Source: Blastomussa wellsi (Eukaryota > Cnidaria > Anthozoa > Scleractinia > Plerogyridae). From it: a stretch of DNA of 64,000 nt. The first letter of the stretch is position 1, and every line of letters starts with the position of its first letter. Below, in pieces: positions 50,101 through 63,200 of this stretch. The position numbers and the translations under genes are program-made. Under the pieces are notes generated by a model. That model saw nothing but the letters and a program-made list of their open reading frames with translations, had not been told where the DNA came from and did not search any database. Location: assembly GCA_947652115.1 (NCBI GenBank), contig OX393566.1, forward strand, positions 19,009,930 through 19,073,929, in the 5' to 3' direction.

Positions 50101-53100
50101 GATTATAAGAAGAATGAAAACGGTGGAACAAGAGACATCTGGGTGAGAACTAGTCACTTTCCACCAGAATTGTTCATAAAAGTTTCAGTCTTGTTATTTC
50201 ATGGGGAATACTTTATAATGGCTGGTGTTTGGACGTGCAATCAAGATGTTTTTGTGCCACCCTTAATGTGTACCAGCAATTGTTAATGCAACTTGATATT
50301 CTCAAAATAACTGTTGAAGGTACACTACTGTCATCAAAGGGGTGTAGGTGAAATGTCACTGTACTTACCACTCACTGCATGTGGTACAAAAAAGAGTACT
50401 TGGATTACTAGAGTGTGCGGCAAATGCAGACTGCTGGCATACAGACTTGCATTCCATGCAGCGTCCATAGCACTCGGTTAGCCTGTTTATGGTTACCTTT
50501 AGTGGCACGATATTCACTTTAAAAATTCTGCAAGTCTGCAGCCTGCAGTCTGCATTTGTTACACACCATGGCCAAACATACTTTGGTAGAAATGTTTCCT
50601 GTAATGTAACTGCATGCTGCATGTGTGTGGGGGATGTTGTATGGTGGACCTCATTTTACATCAGTACCCAGTACATGATATGATTTGCCAGGACAAAGAA
50701 TAATGATAAAATTGTTATTATTTATTGTTTATGGTCTTATATAGGTCAAATACTGCTTCACCCAGTCACAAGCTGTCGCCTCCAATCAACACCAAGATAC
50801 CTGGAATATCAAACATCAAGAAAAGCTTATCATTCAAGAACATTACCACTGGACAAAAAGGTACAGCACATGTAACACCCTGGAAATGCGCCAGCTGATG
50901 TGTGGCTGAATATTTGGTGTTTTGGTGTGAATGTGGCTCTCTTCTATGGCTACTATACCTAAATCACACCCCCCCCCCCCCCCCTTCTTCCAAAAAATAT
51001 TAAGTCTAGATTGTTGATTTTCTGGTTAAATGTAAATGTAAAATGAAATAACTTTAATTCTTATGTTATTTTGAGGAATCTGTTGTTGCAATGTTGTGAG
51101 AGTTTTATAACAGAAGGAAGAGTTTTTGAACTATCAATACAGTAAAACCCAGCCCGCGTATAAGAACCTAGATTTAAGAACCTGTCAGGCTGAAATTTTC
51201 ATTTTAAGCACCCTTCACATAAGAACCAAGTAGGTTCTTAATTTCCAAAGTAATATAAAGTCAATCTGTGTTATTTTCTTGTAAATAATGCAGTACAACA
51301 CCCTGTTTGATTTATGTTCCTTTAATGTTTTTGCTCTACTATATTCCTTGTAACTAACATGAAAATGAAAGTGAAGAGTGATCATCGCATTAAATTTCCA
51401 ATTTAAGCAATTAGAAAGAAGAAGCCTGGAAAAATCTGGGCTTCAATGGGATTTGAACCCGTGACCTCCAGGAATACCGGTGCGATGCTCTACCAACTGA
51501 GCTCTGAAGCCACACATTGGGAAAGAGGTCAATTTATTTGCGGAGGACACAGGTCAAATCCCGTTGAAGCCCTGATTTTTTTCAGGCTTCTTTCCAATTG
51601 CTTAAATTGGAAATTCACTGCGATAATCACCCCTCACTTTCACCTACATCTGAAGTTAAAAATATGAATTATTTCATATATACTTCATAGCATGAAAATG
51701 TGTGAATAATTTAATATAAAAGGCCATGCCCACCAATACAAGTACTTTTTTTCTTCCAATAATTAAGATTTTTGACTTGAAAAAATCTTAGGTTCTTATA
51801 TGGGGGGTTTTACTGTAGTTGGCTCAGGTGCTACTTCCACTGTTACTTGTTGAGAAGTAAAGCTTGTAGAACAAGACAATTTTGTAATCCCATGCATTTA
51901 GAGATGTAACTGGCGACCGGTTTTTGCCCAGTTGGTAGAGCGCCAGACTATGGTGCGGGAGGTCTCGGGTTCGAGTCCCAAGATCGGAACAACACTCATG
52001 ATCATACAGTCAAACCAAGTGAAGCGTACCCTCCTAGAGTACATTAATGAATTGATTATTGGAAAGTTGAACTCGTTATTAGTTTCAAATATCGCATTCG
52101 GTTTGAAAAGACGTGCATCATTGTTCAAATCAAAGTCGAGTTTTGATTGGACTAGGCGAACAAGAGATGCTCCTTATATGGAATTATCGTTTCCTTTTCA
52201 AAATGGTGTCAAGGAACAAACTTGCATGGTCGAACTCACGAGCTTGGGAAACCTCTCAGACAAATTCAGATGGGAAATTCATGACTTACAACTGACAGCA
52301 CGTAATGTTAGGAAGACAACTGGTGATTTTCAACAGTACATAAGGAACCTTAAATAATGTTTCCCATGGCGGAAGCGAGCCACGTAAAAATACTCACGAA
52401 AAATCGCCAGAAAACTCCTTTCTTCCCACCATTTACACGAATAAGAATTTCTGCACGTTCTGCGAGATGTAAATAGCCAAGGAATGCTCTCACCAAGTCC
52501 AATCAAAAATCGCCTTTTGAGTTGAGCATTGGTCCGCTCCTTTTCAAACCGAATGCAATATTGAAACGAATAACGGGTTCAATTTCCCAATAATCAATTC
52601 ATTAATGTACTCTAGGGGGTACGCTTCACTTTGTTCGACTGTAAAATGACTGAGGAGAAAGTGCTGCCTTTGTAACTACATCTGCAAATGGTTAGATGTT
52701 GTAGTCTTCTCGGATAAGGACGATAAACCGTAGGTCCCGTCTCCTGCATCTTTAATGTTGCAGGTCAGCAGGGGACGTTAAAGAACCCAGACACTAATCA
52801 TAAAGAGTAGGGCATGGAGTTCCTGCTGTTGTGGTCTGCTCTGTTTGCATTTGTACTTATGATTGGGTGGGTGGGGTGAGATCATGAATGGACTGATAGC
52901 GGCTGCCATCAGCGCCTTTACATGCTGATGCCCGATCTCACCCCTGACTAGAAATGTAAAAGCGCATTTGAACATGTATATAGTAAGTGCGCTACACAAA
53001 TTCCATTATCATTCATCATTCATTCAATTATTTTAGGTGAAAGTGGCAAAAACCATGGCAATAAATCCTCCAAAAAGCGGAAAAAACCTCAACACCCCAA

Positions 53101-56100
53101 TAGCTATCCTTCAGGTAATGTGCTTTAAGTATTGACAACTATCGACTGAAACAAATGAAAGAGCTTGATCTCGTTTGTCTGAGTTAGTTTATTATTGAGC
53201 TGCTGTTTTGTAAATAATATTTCCATATCAATTTTTATACTTTTATCTTATGTTTATGATAATTTTTAAACATTTTACCACATTTTTTAGCGATAATTTG
53301 GTTATGTTTTAATTTTATTTGTGGCAAACCTGGAAAATAACTGTCACTCGTTGCTAGCTTAGGCTACATGCTTGACATTGAGCAAAGTGTTTTTTACCAT
53401 GTTAATAAAGTATTGTATTGCATTTTATTGTAAGTAGCAAATTACTTACTCCGCCCGTAGTTGTCAGTAAATCAGTCAATAATTACATTCTTAACGTTCC
53501 TCTACAACAAAATCCAGTAGCTATGTCACCCACATCTCACTTGTCGATGATGTCCTCTTTGACCTGTTCTCAACATAGAAATTCTCCCTAGAGGTCTTCA
53601 TACTTATTTTTACAATACTAGTTGGGAGAATTTGATGATATCCAGGATGATCATTTTGTTTGCTCTGATGATCAGTACAATGAATTTCCAAAACAAGATA
53701 ATTTTGATACTAACTTTAGTTTGTTGGTTTGCAGGGCATTCTGTTGGAGTGCCTTTGGAGCTGTGCCCAGCATCAAAGAACAATAAGGTGAGTGATAACA
53801 AACAGCCATGTATACAAATATGATAGATGGTAAATGATAAAGATGAAATGATCAGTTATGACATGAATGCGGGACAAAAAAAAATTCTGAGTCTCCAACA
53901 GGATGCAAACCCATGACCTCCCCCGACTGGTAATCTGGGAAGTCATGGGTTCGAATCCCAGTGGGGACTCAGAATTTTTCTTTGTCTCACGCTCGTGTCA
54001 TAGCTGATCATTTCACCTTTATCAGTTGAGCATTTCTACAACAGTCACCCTACTGGAATAGAAAAATAAACTGGCTTTTATATCAGGTTATTCTTGTAGG
54101 GAGTTTTAAATGGGAAAAAATGTTTGGATTGGCACATGATTGTGGCAAAAAGATCTTGGCAGTTGTAGAGAGATGGCTATCACAGGACTTTTGGCCATTT
54201 GCTACGGCCTTTAAACAGCGGTATTCACTAATGCATGTGCGCTATTCATTGCAGTTTGTCCCTTTGATTGTGGAGCACTGTTTTGATGTGGTAGAGAGAA
54301 AAGGACTGGAGACTGTTGGGGTGTACAGGTAGTAGATAAATTGGCTAACATGTTTACATTTGGCAGATTACAATTGTGAAATAGATTAATGTGTATTTCC
54401 CCCCTTGGGCATCCCATAATAGCTACTTAAACAATAGAATTCCAAATGGCCGCCGTATCGGTAAAAAGGTCTATTTGTCAGCCGTAACTGATTGCTCAGG
54501 AGAATGTACGAACAGAACGATTGCGTGTTAACTCCCAAAATTAGTGAATCATCACATGAACAAAGATGTTGCTATCCGAATATGTCTATCTCTGCAAGCA
54601 AATACAAAAAAGTTGCCTGTTATGAAGTGACTGCATTTGGATGTTATGCCTCTAGCTAGGTGGGATGACATTTTACCAGTTTCCCCGCCCCCCGCTCCCG
54701 TCCGTATTTGGATTAATTGTCTCAATGATTTACAAAACGCCTGGTGCAAACTTGAAAGGACCCTGTGACATGCCTAGCCTCGTATTAGTACAAGGGCACT
54801 GGCCAAGTGAAGTAAACTGGATTTTTCTCACCACTATTGTAATGACTTGAAGGAGCGATTTTTTGAATCATTCTTTGCAACACGCCAAATGCCCCTTAAA
54901 ATGTACGAAATCTAAAAAAATAATAGTTTACTAAGAACGAGGAACGCCAAAGAGGTGATACAAATCCAAAAATGAACAAGGATGACAAAGGATGGAGAAG
55001 ATTGAGGTGGAATTGGAAAACTTTAGGCTGGATGTTTCAACGTGTGCCAACCATGACAGCATAATGTCTAGTGACTACATGTATGTAGTATGTTTTTGAT
55101 AGGCAGCTGCAGTCATTGTTCTAAACATTTTCTTCTCTTAACATCACCAGTACAACTTACGTACTCACGTTACATGTCAGGCATGTTTTTTTATTACTGG
55201 TACATACATGTACGTCTACAGTAGAGCGGTTTTCAATTGAGTGTCGAAAGTTACTTAGCAAATTGCTTTGGTTTTGAATTGCTATGCTCAGTGATTGGTT
55301 TAAAAATGTAGTGCCACTTTTTCAACCAATCAGAAGTAAAACTAAAACCAATCTTGACTCTCGCGCGCACGTTTTCCCGCGCTTTGTAGCGGCTACGTGT
55401 AATTACTTCGAGTTTTGATTGTTTCACTGGATTGTCTCTGTTCTTTGTGATTGGACAAAGTAATTACTTTGGTTTTGGTTTTACGACACTGAGTCGAAAG
55501 TCGCTCTGTCATGTTTGTTATTGTTTAATATTACAGTTGTATTTTTCAGAGTTCCAGGTAATTCTGCTGCTGTAACTGCTCTACAAGAGGAGCTGAATAA
55601 CAGAGGAATTGAGAATGTTTGTCTTGAGGAAGAGGTATTGGCATTCACTCTAGAGTGTACCCAATGGTTTTCTCATTAAAGTTCGAGTTACTGCTGTTAA
55701 GCATTGTTCTTTTCCCTTGCAGAAATGGAATGATGTAAACAACATCACCAGCCTTTTGAAACTGTTCTTACGAAAATTACCAGAAGGTCTTGTCACTGCA
55801 GGTAATCGAGTTATAATAATTTTTCACCCCATCTGTACATTAACTTTGCTTTCGTAAGAAAGTGAACTGATTGCTCTCTTTGCACTCAAAGGCATCCTAC
55901 TTTTGTTGCCAAGTGGACATCCCATCCTATATCGTGGCCTTAACATTGTTTTACAAGTTCGATTAGTTTTTTTTCCACACTTCAGCAAATCAATTGGTTA
56001 AAAATTTGCAGACGTGTCCATTTCCTCTGCAAGTAACTTGAAATGGTTTGATTTCTCTACGTCCCTAGCCTGCGGATAGGCTTCCCGAATGCCCGGCTTC

Positions 56101-57253
56101 GGGGTTATGCGTAGGGGAAGCCTTCACGCATTTTTCAAAATCGTGGCTGCCGCCCACAAGTACCCCGCAGATTGCTTAACTTGTCAACTGTCGAATCTTA
56201 ACCAATCAGCGCTCGCCGGAAGTCAAAATTCACCAAAGTAAACAACCTGAAATCTTTACGCTCGGTCGCTTGCGAACGAACGCCATGTCTCAAACTATAG
56301 CCTGTCTAAGAGACTGCGTATACCGTGTGCAGCGAAGCTTTAATACAGGAAGACATGTGAGGCACTGAAGTTTATTTTTGTATCACTGCGGCACGAATTA
56401 ACCCATATCCTCCGAGACAGGAGCTTGTTCGCAGGCTATTACGTCCCAATCGTTTTTGATCATGGGCGTAATAGCTTGATTAGTGCAGGGTAACGCTGCG
56501 TTTTGTTAATTTTTCTCTCAGATTTGTACGATGTATTTATCGAATCCAATAAAAAGGAGGATGCAGCAGAAAGAATGTGGTCAATCAGATCTGTGGTAAG
56601 TGTGTGTGCCCATGCGTGCTGCAGCGTTTCCGTGACGGTTCCAGAAAAGGCAATCTCGCCCCAGACCCCGCTTTTCTTTTGGTCACCACCAGGAAATATG
56701 GACTCTGACCAGGATCGATCCCGGATGTCCGCATCTCACCGGCTTTCGGCCGTTCTGCGCAGACTCAGAATTTTTTCACTTAATCTGATTGGCTAAGGAT
56801 CAAACAATGCACTATGCGCATGCTCCAAAAACCGCATTTTGAATTCATCTTATCGTTTTTATTCGATGTAAATTAATTCTGAAAAACCCATTTGGGAGAA
56901 TTAATAAAATGTATTGTATTGTATCGTATTGTTCCTGGTTTGAGTCCGTGTTCTTTGCGCTGACCAAAAGAAAACCGGCCTCTGAGGACGAGATTGAAGA
57001 AAAGGTTAATGAGAGAGAGGTTATTGTGATCGGAGAATACATATGGGACAAGGGGCAATCAGCCACGATCTTTGTAATGTAATTAATTTGGTATAAATGG
57101 ATAATTTGATAATGCAGTTGAAGCGTTTTCACTGGCTTAGCCATCATGGTATATGAGCTAATATATCATGCAACACATTGTAAGTGTAGTTACGCGTCAA
57201 CAAGAACAGCCAGGGAGCTCAGATATTGCAAATTTTTGAGGCTTTTAATGCAA

Positions 57254-57290
<37 letters not shown>

Positions 57291-60200
57291 TATAGCAAAC
57301 TCGGTGCCACGCGCCTCACTGGCCATCTGCGGGTGTACCGTCTCAAATCCAACGGGCGCTCGTGGAATACAGTAATTTTAATAACCCAGCTTTTATGCCC
57401 CACACTTTGGTGTAGGTCAGCATACACCGACATGGAAGATTCTGGGAAAGAACAACCAGGGATGTAGATAGTATTTGTCACAGACGGAAATGCAAATGTA
57501 ATAGGCGGTTAATTTTGGCCAAAGTGGCAGCTTTTCAAAGGTGGTAGGTTGATTTCCAGCCGGGAAAATCACTCTGACAGCTGGGTATTTTCCCCGCCTT
57601 CCGGCTATTATCTACATCCCTGAACAACATCGTGCAACGTGCTGCAAAATGCTGGTCATACGGGGGATCTGAAATCCAAACATTAACATCCCAACATACG
57701 GTAGTCTCCTTCCCCGCCGATATTAGGGTCGTCACGCAACGCTCCAGGCGTTGTGTGAAATCCAAACATACTTATTAATAACGATATACGTCCAACTCAA
57801 AATGTTTAAGTGAACAGGCTGGTTCAGCCAACATGTTTATTTTACAAAGAGGAACAAACTATAAATACGCTCTCTAATAGAATGGTAAACGCCATGTTTG
57901 CTGTAGGTTCAAGAATTGCCGGATCATAACTTTGAAACACTCAAACTGCTTGTCAATCACTTGAAGCTTGTGTCGGACAACTGTGACAAGAACAAGGTAC
58001 TGTTCACAATTATTTGGTTTGGGTTTATCCTTTAGGAAGTATTCATTGTCAAGCACACGTTTTCACTTCACAGTAGAAGTGTTGCCTTTTTTCTTGAGTA
58101 TACTTCTTTGTTTTCACTTTCACTGCACGTTATGTAAGGCCTTGTATGCATATTTTAGTTAGGGTAGCGATGGTATAGTTTATACCGAAATACAACTTAT
58201 TAGATCCTACGTCTTTTGTTGTTTCAATATTTGTCATATTTGACATATTTCAATATTGGCCGCAATATTGAACATCCTCGGATTCCCAGCTTTCCCAAAC
58301 TTACGTTTGGGAATACATACGCGAGTCTAGCTTAGCTGGGTCCTCTTCACTCGCACCTGTGTTCCCATACGCAAGGCTGCTTGCAGGTTGTTGGCTGAGA
58401 GAGAGAGAACACTCAGGAGTAAGCTTTCCAACTGTGAAGTGTAAGCTAATTCAGCATCATGTTCATATTCAACTTATAGTCTCTCAATTGAGCGAGTTTC
58501 AATTGAGTGTCGTAAAACCAAAACCAAAGTGGTTATAATTTGGTGATAGACTAAAAAACACTCACCAAATGCTTAATTGTTCAATTTCACACTGGTTTGC
58601 TCGCGGTTAGCTTTATTTGTTGGGTGGGGCAATACTATAAGTAAAATAGACTAAGAAAGTCATCTTTTGTAATGAAATTTTGTGGGATTTGGCGGATCAG
58701 CCGGGTAGTGTAGTGGTGGGATAGGGATGTTGGCATTCAGGTTCAGGGTTAGATTCTGGTCATTGACGAACAATTTTTCTTTTTTTTTTTGTGGGAAAAA
58801 TGGCATCGACCGTTTACGAAATGGACACGTGCGTAGCCGACGCAAAGCGCGGGAAAGCGTGCGCGAGTCACGGTTGGTTTCTGTTTTACTTGTTACTTCT
58901 GATTGGTTGAAAAAGTGGGGCGAGTTTGCTAAACCAATCACTGAGCGTAGTAATGCAAAACCAAAGCAATTCGCTAATTACCTTAGACACTCAATTGAAA
59001 GCCGCTCAGTTTATAACCCAACTGTGTTTGACTTACTTTGTAGATGGAAGTGCGTAACCTGGCCATCGTGTTTGGCCCAACCATCATAAGGACTGGGGAT
59101 GATTCGATGATGGCTATGGTAAAGGACATGTCAGACCAGTGTCGCATAGTCGAGACGCTTATATCAGAGGTAACAAAACCCAGCACGACGCCATCTCTTT
59201 TTTATGCCTTTACATTGTCCAACGTTATGTGGCATTGGTGCATTGGATAACTGTGATTTTATTTTGTCTCAGTGCGATTGGTTTTTTGATGAGGCTGAAG
59301 GAGACGAGTGCCCAGTGAAGGTACGGTGAACATTTTAACCTTCTGATGCTTTACCTTGTTTCCTGGCTCGAAGCTATCCACAGACTGGGCAGATTCTTTC
59401 TTTTGTCCAGCAGGTTTTTGGTTTTCGCTTGTCATTTTGGCCAGTGAAAATGCCGGGCATCTTAGTACATGGAAAACACCAATGGAAATCACGTCTGAGA
59501 AAGCCGAACAAGCGTTACACATGTTAGCCTGTGTGCAGCCGCCTACTATCTCCTAAAGCGGAAAAGTGACTCTGCTTTAGGAAATAGTAGACGGTTGCAA
59601 GCAGGCTATGGACATATATACGAGCATGTAAACTGTTGCTATATATAACTTTTTCAGGTCTTCTACACGATGAAAGCGGCAAACAACTTACAACTTTTAC
59701 TGTTCTGGCAAGAAAAAACTCGTTTTGGGCTAGTCACCTAAAGTGTTAACCTCTCGAGCCCTCCCCGCGACCCTATTATGATTGATTGATTGATTGATCG
59801 ATCGGTCGTGAAAGTGACTATGGCTGTTGTCACTGTTGTGACTTTTGTTTGTATTGTGTGGGTAGGCACTTCCTCCAGGTCAAGAGTCGCCTCAAGAACA
59901 CATTCTCTCTCAAAATGTCCTCTGCTCTCTTGGACAGGTCGCTGTTAATTTCGGTAAGTTAGTGTCATCTGCTCTCAAACGACCAAAGCTGTACAAACGA
60001 GGGTTAAAGTAGCATTTTCAACATCACAGGGTCACGCGGTTCTTCAGTCTGTAGGTTGGCACGTTAGGTCCAAATTGCTGAATTATCAAGATCTAATTTC
60101 TCCTATCGTGCAAACACGGTTATGAGAATAAACAAACTTATCACCTGGAGAACCATCAACCTACCATTAAGGATTGTATTGTTTGAGAGTTGCATTACTC

Positions 60201-63200
60201 TGTCAGTTTAGCCTTCTCGTTGCGGGGGAAATGTGTACGGACGAACCAAGAAGAGTCATTGTGTATGAGTGGAGGCGTTTCACGGATCGTTTTAATCTAC
60301 TTACATCTTATTTTGTGGTTTTAGGAGAAGATGGCTCATACAAGCCTAAGGTATGTACTATAGTTACTGCAGTTGTATTATCGCTGAAGGCTCCGTTAGA
60401 AATACGTGCCGTTTGAAACACCCGGGGTACCCGCTTGTTGTGTAATCTAGATGGTGACAAGCTGATGTGGAATTTGAGACTCGCGTGCAACTCCCTCGCA
60501 GGTTTCGCACGGCCCTTAACCTATGCTGGCATCTTTTATAGTGTTTTTCTTGTTTCTGATTTGAGAATATGAAATTGAAACAGACTACAGTAGGGCCTTG
60601 TTAGGAGCAGCTGACGGCCTTAACCGTTCAGACCGGACGTAGCCACAAGCTATGTAATCTATCGTGACAAAAAATGATACAGCCAGAAATAGAAATAACA
60701 ATAACAGGCGTAATTTCAAGGGATGCAATTTTTAAGTTTTACCTCGTTCATTTTACAGTCCAGCGGAATTTCTCTCCACATTCCCAAGTTCCGAAGTGGT
60801 AAGAGTACCAAGTCCGACTCGGGCCAGGGCAGCTCTTCCGATGGACCGCTGTCCGATTCTCAGGGATCCGAGGGCTCACCTCCAACCGAGAGAGCCCCTG
60901 TGGTTAAACTTCTTACAGGGGAGGGGTCAAGGTCTAATTCGCCAACCATGGAAAGATCGCGACTTGGCGGCAAGAGGAGTGTAGAGAGCTCCTCAGCATC
61001 AATACAAATGATGCCAGATATTTCAGACGCAGAGTTTAGACCCAAAGGAGCAGGATCATTAAAGGCGTATTCCTACTCACACCCTCCCCCTCCGTCGTAT
61101 CGACGTGTTAATCCTCAGAAGAGGTCTTCTAGTCCCAGTACCCCCGAGCAGTCTTTTGTTCCTCTGGAGGTCAATTTCACCACAGCGCAGGAGTCAGAGG
61201 CGAGGAAGTCACCAGATGAACCGTCCAGTACCTCACCTGGTGACCCCGACAATGCATCCAAGCCGAGCTTCGCTTCCTTCAGTGAAGAGACGCGCCGCAG
61301 GTTACTTAAACTGAACCTGCAAAAGAAAGCTGCGGAGAAGAGGCGACAGAGCGAAGAAGACAGGGAGATGGTTTCACAGACTAGTGAAAGAAACGATGAA
61401 GCACAACGCGATAGCACGCGTGAACGGAAAATGTCGGACCAGGGAATATTTGAGAGCACGGATCAGCTTAGTAGCAGCAGTACCAGTCGCAGCAGCAGTG
61501 CACACAGCAGCAAGAACCCATCACTAGATTCACTTCACGTTACACCGCAGCCTCAGCCAGATAAAGTGGCCAGTTTACCTCCTACCTATCACAGCGAAGC
61601 ACCGCGGCTAGGCAGCAGCGTGAAGACAATGTCACTACCAAATGATGTACATCAGGAAGCAGTGTCTCGATCGAATGAGACAGTGGTGCCCAGGCCTAAT
61701 GAGACAGTGGTGCCCAGGCCTAATGAGACAGTGGTACCCAGGCCTAATGAGACAGTGGTGCCCAGGTCTAATGAGACAGTGGTGGCTGTTGTGAAAGGTA
61801 GAGGTGTGGTGTCTGGTACTCTGAGGCAGTTTGAACCAGCTCGCAGACCGACTAGTCTGGATATCAAAACAAAACGTGATAGCGTGGAAGACCTCCGACT
61901 GGCCAGGAGATCCCTGGGATCTGAAGAGAGCAGTGATACGTCCAGTGATGAGGGAGACGAATGCGCCATCAGCATGTCCAAGACATTTGATGAAAAACTG
62001 CGGATATTACTGGATCTTGGGAACACCTTCGGTAATAAAGAGAGCGGAGGCGACGCGCATAGCGACGATGATAAGTCGTCTGTTAGAAGCGAACCGCAGA
62101 GGGGGCCAATCCTGAGGAATGAAGAAATGGCGCAACGCCGAGCATCTGAAGAACATGGCAGGGTGTACAAGATTGTTGGAGTAAACCCATCAATTGATAC
62201 CCACGGGGCTGCATCTCCATCGTTTAACACCGGAGCCTCTGTTCCCAGGGATATGCCCCGACACGAGAAACCTGAAACGGAATTTAGATCGAACAGTTTA
62301 ATGGACATGAACACCAGTAAATACTTTGCAGTCCCTTCTACAGAAGAGCGTACTAGTTCTCAGGCGCCCTCCTCAGCCAGGACAGTTGCCAATGAAGGAA
62401 CATCCGAGTCTTCTGACAAAAAAGTTGACGCTTTGAGGCAAAGGTTTGAGAGTAGTCCGAGTAAAGGCAGAGATGGTGATCGCACGCCAAAGACTACCCA
62501 AGTCAGAGGAAGAGATTACGTGCCACCAGCTGCCCAGAAGAAAATTGGATCGGTTCGGACGACGACTCCGGTTTCTCTCAAGGAGTTTAAAGTGAAAACA
62601 ACTGGCGCGAAGACTCCTGCAACACAGCCTGCCACTCAGGCAGGAGCGGCAACGAGAGGAGTACAGCGAGGTACCGTGCAACGGCCTCCTGAAAGTCGCA
62701 CGGTGACCTCCAGGAACATTCGGCTGGAGTCTAGCCCAGCTCGACACTCCTCTGCTTCACCAGCAGCAAGGTACAACACAGAGAAAACTGGTGTCGATAG
62801 GAACACGCCACGTGCAAGGCCAAATATGAATGCAGTGACAAATGACAGATCCAAGGGGCAACCGTTTGCGAATAAAACGCAAGTGCCTCCAAGAGTGGTG
62901 AGTCGGGAATATGGGACAAAATCTAAATTGTTATCTCACAAAGACTCGGCGAAAGAACTGCTTCCTTCCAAGACTGGAATACCACCGAGGGACGCTCGAG
63001 GCTCACAAACACAGCGCAAGCTTGAGAAAGACGCACAGCACATAGCCGAGCTGCTGGAAGAGATGCACAGCGAGCGATACTTGCACCTTTCTCGTCAGCA
63101 GTCGGACATATCAGGACAGGCGCAGAAAGCCGCTGCTCAGCGGGCCGCCATTCGCAGGCGCAGGCGTTCTTTGGGGGACGACAACAATCCTGGTGTTGCG

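Noticed and set aside
50745..53114. Antisense and shadow frames over the RhoGAP introns (for example 51932-52357)
   Set aside because: They run through tRNA-like and inverted-repeat elements and do not connect to splice sites.
61652..62314. Minus-strand frame of 220 codons opposite the RhoGAP last exon
   Set aside because: It is the shadow of a Ser/Arg-rich coding exon whose plus-strand phase is fixed by the upstream exons.
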